6,859 nt of DNA, taken from contig DGRT01000141.1 in the NCBI GenBank assembly GCA_002391105.1, positions 1 to 6,859 on the forward strand. Direction: 5' to 3'. Below are positions 5,830 to 6,859 of this stretch, one piece after another. The DNA comes from Lachnospiraceae bacterium UBA4381 (GTDB taxonomy: Bacteria; Bacillota; Clostridia; Lachnospirales; Lachnospiraceae). The position numbers and the translations under genes are program-made. Position 1 is the stretch's first letter. Every line of letters starts with the position of its first letter. Below the pieces are notes generated by a model. That model was not told the origin of the DNA. It searched no databases and saw only the letters and a program-made list of their open reading frames with translations.

Positions 5830-6507
5830 ATGGACAAGAATAATGTGACGAAATTAAATATTAGTGTAGTTGTTTTTTTGATTATAATGAGCATCTTGTC
5901 TTCTTCAAATATATTTAAGCTTGAAGTAAAGGGCGAACCTCTTAAATTAGCAGGATTAACAATAATTGTAGGATTAGTTGCATTTTTTGTTACTAAAAAA
6001 ACAAATGATTCTAAACAGGAAGCGCTTGATATAAAGACATTTTTACCTAAGCTAAAAAGTAAAAAAGTAATAGTGCTTATATTAGTACCTGTTGTTTTGA
6101 ATATAATATTGGTATTTGTATATAAAGCCTTTATGCCAGAATATTTTGAATTTTTGCAGTCAAGACTCCCCTTTGAATTAGAACCATCGAAATTAACACC
6201 AATATTTTTTGAATTAATGGTTATACCCTTAGGTGAAGAAATCGCTATGAGAGCATTCTTTCAGAAACAGACAACAAAGATGTTTGGTTTTATTCCATCA
6301 CTAATTATGACATCAGTTTTGTTTGCCATTGGTCATTTCTCGTATGGAGCGGCAGCAATTATGATTTTAGATATAGGTGGTATTTTTGTTGATTCGATAT
6401 TCTATGGTCTTGTATTTAGGGAAACTGATAATGCATGGTGTAGTTGGGTTCCACATTTTTTGGCAGATATAATAGTAATCTTGATGATTGTGGTTTTGGC
6501 ATTATAG
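5830..6507 (+). CDS. CPBP-family intramembrane metalloprotease (CAAX-processing/Abi family)
   Basis: The product is a 225-residue integral membrane protein with about six hydrophobic segments (roughly 10-28, 38-55, 78-99, 124-135, 153-180 and 208-225). All three family motifs are present: EExxxR (E136, E137, R141), FxxxH (F165, H169) and a late histidine (H209 in PHFLAD, where many members have HxxxN). These residues form the metal/catalytic site of Rce1-like proteases. In bacteria such proteins have been tied to bacteriocin immunity, peptide maturation or surface-protein processing, but many are unassigned. AAGGAG lies 10 bases before the ATG and a strong promoter lies further upstream, so it is transcribed alone. 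No bacteriocin precursor or ABC exporter is visible nearby. The gene is markedly AT-rich compared with argG, which hints at acquisition. No clear terminator is seen in the 114 bases to the next convergent gene. Confidence 0.88.
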   Translation: MDKNNVTKLNISVVVFLIIMSILSSSNIFKLEVKGEPLKLAGLTIIVGLVAFFVTKKTNDSKQEALDIKTFLPKLKSKKVIVLILVPVVLNIILVFVYKAFMPEYFEFLQSRLPFELEPSKLTPIFFELMVIPLGEEIAMRAFFQKQTTKMFGFIPSLIMTSVLFAIGHFSYGAAAIMILDIGGIFVDSIFYGLVFRETDNAWCSWVPHFLADIIVILMIVVLAL

Positions 6508-6621
6508 TACCTTTAAATATGGCATGGTATTATCTGATCTACCGATTCTATCGTTGCAAGTCTGTGGGCTATTATGATTACTGTCTTCCCCTTGGAATGC
6601 TCCGTTTTGTTCAAATTTATT

Positions 6622-6859
6622 CTAACCTTCTCTATTTTCAAGCAGATTAGTCATAGAATTAAGACTGATTGCTATAGTTGAACTATTATGAAGCAGTGCA
6701 GTCATCGTAGGCTGAAGTATTCCAATAGCGCCAAGCAGTATCAGTCCCGAATTAAATCCAACAATCTTACGGTAATTCCCTTTCATTCTTTTCTGAAGTT
6801 CTACTCCGAGTTGCCTTAGTATAACTAAACTACTAAGGTCATCCTCTGATATCATTATA
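6622..6859 (-). CDS. Heavy-metal P1B-type ATPase, C-terminal end only
   Basis: The frame runs off the right edge (a codon for I precedes the first visible M), so the gene continues outside the window. The 78 visible residues match the end of heavy-metal translocating P-type ATPases (CadA/CopA/ZntA group): the end of the ATP-hydrolysis domain (MISEDDLSSL), the helix leading to the membrane (QKRMKGNYRKIVGFN), then the last two membrane segments with GLILLGAIGILQP, and the terminal ALLHNSSTIAISLNSMTNLL. The LLHN...N-S sequence is typical of the final transmembrane helix. The metal-binding CPx motif and the phosphorylated aspartate would lie outside, so the metal (Cd/Zn/Pb, Cu or another) cannot be told. 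It is convergent with the CPBP gene. Confidence 0.85.
   Translation of the reverse strand, partial: IMISEDDLSSLVILRQLGVELQKRMKGNYRKIVGFNSGLILLGAIGILQPTMTALLHNSSTIAISLNSMTNLLENREG

Noticed and set aside
6444..6650. 68-codon + strand ORF overlapping the end of the CPBP gene
   Set aside because: It is an out-of-frame shadow overlapping both real coding regions, with no initiation signal.

Overview
The window looks like a chromosomal segment of a low-to-moderate GC Firmicute, most likely a Lachnospiraceae-type clostridium. This rests on AGGAG-type ribosome binding sites, intrinsic terminators with long T tracts, a secreted protein with clostridial/streptococcal cell-wall-binding repeats, and the style of the DUF4143 ATPase and CPBP protease. 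The genus cannot be fixed from the sequence alone.

Layout from left to right. (1) argG, argininosuccinate synthase, on the + strand and missing only its first codons. It ends at a 10-bp hairpin terminator shared with the next gene. (2) A convergent - strand gene for a 493-residue stand-alone Lon-like AAA+ ATPase. It has no protease domain, and its Walker B aspartate is replaced by asparagine. (3) A short intergenic stretch, then the decayed - strand remains of a DUF4143 ATPase. That gene has lost its P-loop end and carries a one-base frameshift before its PD-(D/E)XK-like C-terminal domain. (4) A repeat-rich junction of about 390 bases: a 32-bp tandem repeat that begins inside the broken end of the ATPase, two overlapping GC-rich palindromes, and a 49-codon ORF of HHxAEY repeats ending in a CxxCGA tail. 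(5) A secreted - strand protein with cell-wall-binding repeats whose own C-terminus (HH...CxCGATK) resembles that small ORF. It is followed by a very strong terminator. (6) A 350-base intergenic stretch with an orphan + strand terminator (possible small RNA) and, 11 bases later, a good sigma-A-type promoter for (7) a CPBP-family membrane protease. (8) At the right edge, the C-terminal 78 residues of a heavy-metal P1B-type ATPase on the - strand.

The genes do not form one operon: they alternate in strand and are separated by terminators. Left of base 2755 the window is ordinary core sequence, while 2756-6507 has the look of an accessory zone (a pseudogene, repeats, AT-rich genes). I see no phage, IS transposase, CRISPR array, rRNA or tRNA. 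No complete new multi-gene system can be supported. The items most worth following are the Walker B-altered Lon-like ATPase, the orphan tail ORF beside its full-length relative, the repeat junction, and the orphan terminator/possible small RNA.
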